Assembly: GCF_006489205.2 (NCBI RefSeq)
Contig: NZ_VFYR02000001.1
Span: 732,563 to 796,562 of the forward strand
DNA from: Brevibacterium sp. XM4083
GTDB taxonomy: Bacteria > Actinomycetota > Actinomycetes > Actinomycetales > Brevibacteriaceae
Direction: 5' to 3'
DNA length: 64,000 nucleotides
Below are positions 62,360 to 64,000 of this stretch, in pieces. The notes under the pieces were generated by a model. It saw nothing but the letters and a program-made list of their open reading frames with translations, was not told the DNA's origin and ran no database searches. The position numbers and the translations under genes are program-made. Within the stretch, counting starts at the first letter, position 1; every line of letters starts with the position of its first letter.

Positions 62360-63898
62360 ATGCCCTCGCCCGAAATCCCCTCTGCTCCGACGCGTGTCGA
62401 TTCGACGACGCGTCCCGACTATCGGTCGGCGAGGGCGCGGATCCACCTCGCGCTGCTCATCGTCGTCACCGGTCTGCTCGCCGTCGGCACCACCGTGGTA
62501 TTCGCACCGGGCGGCATGAACCCGGACACCCGATGGCAGCTGCATCAGGTCCTCGGCAACGAACCGCTCTCGGACTGGCATCCGGCGATCATGACGATCA
62601 CCTGGATGTGGCTCGCGGAGCTGACCGGGCACGCCTCTGCGGTGCTCTACGTCCAGGTGCTGCTCATGTTCGTCACCGGGTTCGGGTTCGCCCTCTACCT
62701 CTTCGACGTCACCCGGTCGCGGGCCTGGTCCTGGGTCGGGCTGCTCTTCCTCCTCACCCCGCACCTCTTCACGTACATCGGTGTGCTGTGGAAGGACACG
62801 CAGATGGCGGAGATGTTCTTCGCCGCGGTCGTCTGCGCGCTGCTCGCGCAGCGGTTCAAGCGCCTGCGGTGGGTTCTGCTCATCATCGGTCTCATTGCCC
62901 TGACGTACGGGACCGCGGTGCGCAAGAACGCGTTCTTCGCCGTGCTGCCGCTCATCTATCTGCTCTCGTTCTCCGTCTTCGCGATCCGCTCCGCGCGTCC
63001 GCGGACATCGTGGCGGAAACGGCTGCTCTCCCCGGCGTTCGCGGCGACCACGGCCGCGGTGCTCGTTCTCGTGCTCGGGTCGGGAGCGATCCTCAACGCG
63101 ATCTATCAGCCGCTCAAGACCCATCAGGTCTCCCAGGTGATGCTCGACGACGTCGTCTTCACGGTGCCCGGCTCGGAGCTGAGGACCACCGACATGGACC
63201 CGCAGCTGCGGGAGAACCTCCTGGCCGCCCAGAAGGTCTGCCGGGAGAAGGATGCCTATGAGGACTCCTACTGGCGCTGCTACGGGCGCGGGGCCGACGG
63301 GATCTACACGGCGATCGAGCACGTCGACGAGCTGCAGGACCTGTGGGTGCGCACGGTGCTCACCCGGCCCGACCGCTACCTCCTCTACCGCACGCAGACC
63401 TTCTCCCATCTCCTCTTCGACAACTACACCGACTGGGACGGCGCGACGGTCGAGAACGACCTGGGCTGGGAGACGAAGTACAAACAGGCCAACGATGCCG
63501 CGGAGACCTACGTCGAGAAGTTCGGGGCGCGCGATCTCTCATGGCTGTTCACCGGGTGGTTCTGGCTGCTGTGCGCAGTGCTCGGACTCGTCTGCGTCCG
63601 TCATGTCCGGCGCCTCGAGGCCTCATCCGGTCTCGCCCACCTGATGACGACGGTGACGACCCTGAGCCTGTCCGCGCTCATCTACATCGTCGGGTACTTC
63701 CCGATCGTGCCGGCCAATCACTTCCGCTACATCTACTGGCCCGCGCTGGCGATGAGCATGGCCGCCATCATGCTCGCCGCCGCCGGTTCGCTGGCGTGGA
63801 AGGCGAGACGACGGCCCGCGCCTGACGACCCGGGCGCGCCTGCCGACCCGGGCGCGGGAGCCGACCCGGGCGCGGGAGCCGCGAGTCCCGGCGACTGA
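62360..63898 (+). CDS. Polytopic membrane protein, glycosyltransferase-like, function unknown
   Basis: A 512-residue protein with roughly ten hydrophobic segments in two groups: six or more in residues 25-260, an extracellular domain of about 170 residues (with Cys in QKVCREKDAYEDSYWRCYG), then three or four near the C-terminus, ending in a Pro/Ala/Gly/Asp-rich tail. The layout, with NPDTRWQLHQVLG and SDWHPAIMTITWMWL near the start, recalls GT-C-type membrane glycosyltransferases (DUF-type relatives), but no catalytic motif is certain. Start ATG 62360 follows AAGGA. A related gene seems to follow it. Confidence 0.75.
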   Translation: MPSPEIPSAPTRVDSTTRPDYRSARARIHLALLIVVTGLLAVGTTVVFAPGGMNPDTRWQLHQVLGNEPLSDWHPAIMTITWMWLAELTGHASAVLYVQVLLMFVTGFGFALYLFDVTRSRAWSWVGLLFLLTPHLFTYIGVLWKDTQMAEMFFAAVVCALLAQRFKRLRWVLLIIGLIALTYGTAVRKNAFFAVLPLIYLLSFSVFAIRSARPRTSWRKRLLSPAFAATTAAVLVLVLGSGAILNAIYQPLKTHQVSQVMLDDVVFTVPGSELRTTDMDPQLRENLLAAQKVCREKDAYEDSYWRCYGRGADGIYTAIEHVDELQDLWVRTVLTRPDRYLLYRTQTFSHLLFDNYTDWDGATVENDLGWETKYKQANDAAETYVEKFGARDLSWLFTGWFWLLCAVLGLVCVRHVRRLEASSGLAHLMTTVTTLSLSALIYIVGYFPIVPANHFRYIYWPALAMSMAAIMLAAAGSLAWKARRRPAPDDPGAPADPGAGADPGAGAASPGD

Positions 63899-63900
63899 TC

Positions 63901-63925
63901 GGATAGAGTCGTTCAGGCTGTTCTC
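63901..63925 (+). promoter_or_regulatory. Promoter-like repeat, second copy
   Basis: GGATAGAGTCG (TAGAGT at 63904-63909) and the following AGGCTGTTCTC repeat the 62293 sequence, two bases after the previous stop codon. Confidence 0.45.
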
Positions 63926-63974
63926 CGCCCGTCCGGCGGCGGACCAGTGCGTCAACCCTCTGAAGGATCCCCAC

Positions 63975-64000
63975 ATGCCCTCTGCCGACCACCCGGCGTC
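63975..64000 (+). CDS. Start of a probable paralogue of the preceding membrane gene (cut by window end)
   Basis: Only about eight codons are in the window (MPSADHPA). ATG 63975 has AAGGATCC upstream, as does the preceding gene, and the upstream sequence repeats that gene's control region. A tandem paralogue is inferred; the protein itself cannot be judged. Confidence 0.5.

Overview
The window is chromosomal DNA from a high-G+C Gram-positive actinomycete. Codon use, actinobacterial -10 elements with weak -35 boxes, several apparent leaderless genes, an LPXTG surface protein of the choice-of-anchor G type and a polyglycerol-phosphate wall teichoic acid locus all fit. The gene set most resembles Brevibacterium, which is an inference from protein style and not a database result. 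There is no rRNA, no convincing tRNA, no insertion sequence, no prophage and no CRISPR array.

Layout. 1-10120: the 5' end of a zinc alcohol dehydrogenase, a small unknown gene, a kinase plus PLP-enzyme pair with a divergent TetR regulator and a palindromic operator, a flavin monoamine oxidase, an MFS exporter, a glycerophosphodiesterase lipoprotein, a DUF308/HdeD membrane protein and a CorA-type channel. 10232-26740: a teichoic acid locus with four glycerophosphotransferase domains (two fused to glycosyltransferases), TagD, several GT2 and GT4 enzymes and a CDP-alcohol phosphotransferase. 26931-33076: an XRE-TetR fusion regulator and a peptide-type ABC importer in which both permease genes are broken. 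33186-37293: DEAD-box helicase, esterase, Pth2-like hydrolase and a small acidic protein. 37468-41886: a 1472-residue LPXTG surface protein built from four Ala-rich/Asp-Pro-Asp-Ala modules. 42433-51376: L-2-hydroxyglutarate oxidase, GalE, a GltS-like symporter, a sarcosine-oxidase-like enzyme, an alpha/beta hydrolase with a divergent MerR regulator, formate-tetrahydrofolate ligase and a membrane-anchored ABM protein. 51377-52716: an AT-richer island carrying one DUF4062 (TIR-like) gene. 52717-64000: a ProC-like reductase, a WYL regulator, a VOC protein, a YbdK ligase, the metNIQ operon, a Tat-exported phosphoesterase, a CDGSH plus haem-oxygenase-fold pair, and two apparently tandem copies of a polytopic membrane gene, the second cut by the window end.

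How the genes work together. TagD makes CDP-glycerol, the TagF-type domains polymerise it, and the GT2/GT4 enzymes decorate or prime the chain; the exporter and the first membrane steps are not in the window. GalE may supply UDP-galactose. The glycerophosphodiesterase could recycle glycerol phosphate. MetNIQ brings in methionine. The kinase, PLP lyase-like enzyme and amine oxidase may form an amine or amino-alcohol degradation unit.

The points most worth a second look are the solitary DUF4062 gene in its AT-rich island, the modular LPXTG protein, the MerR-type promoter with a perfect 20-bp palindrome and a 19-bp spacer, the reciprocal glycosyltransferase/TagF fusions, the two adjacent disrupted permeases, and the helicase whose only Shine-Dalgarno-supported start is an ATC codon.
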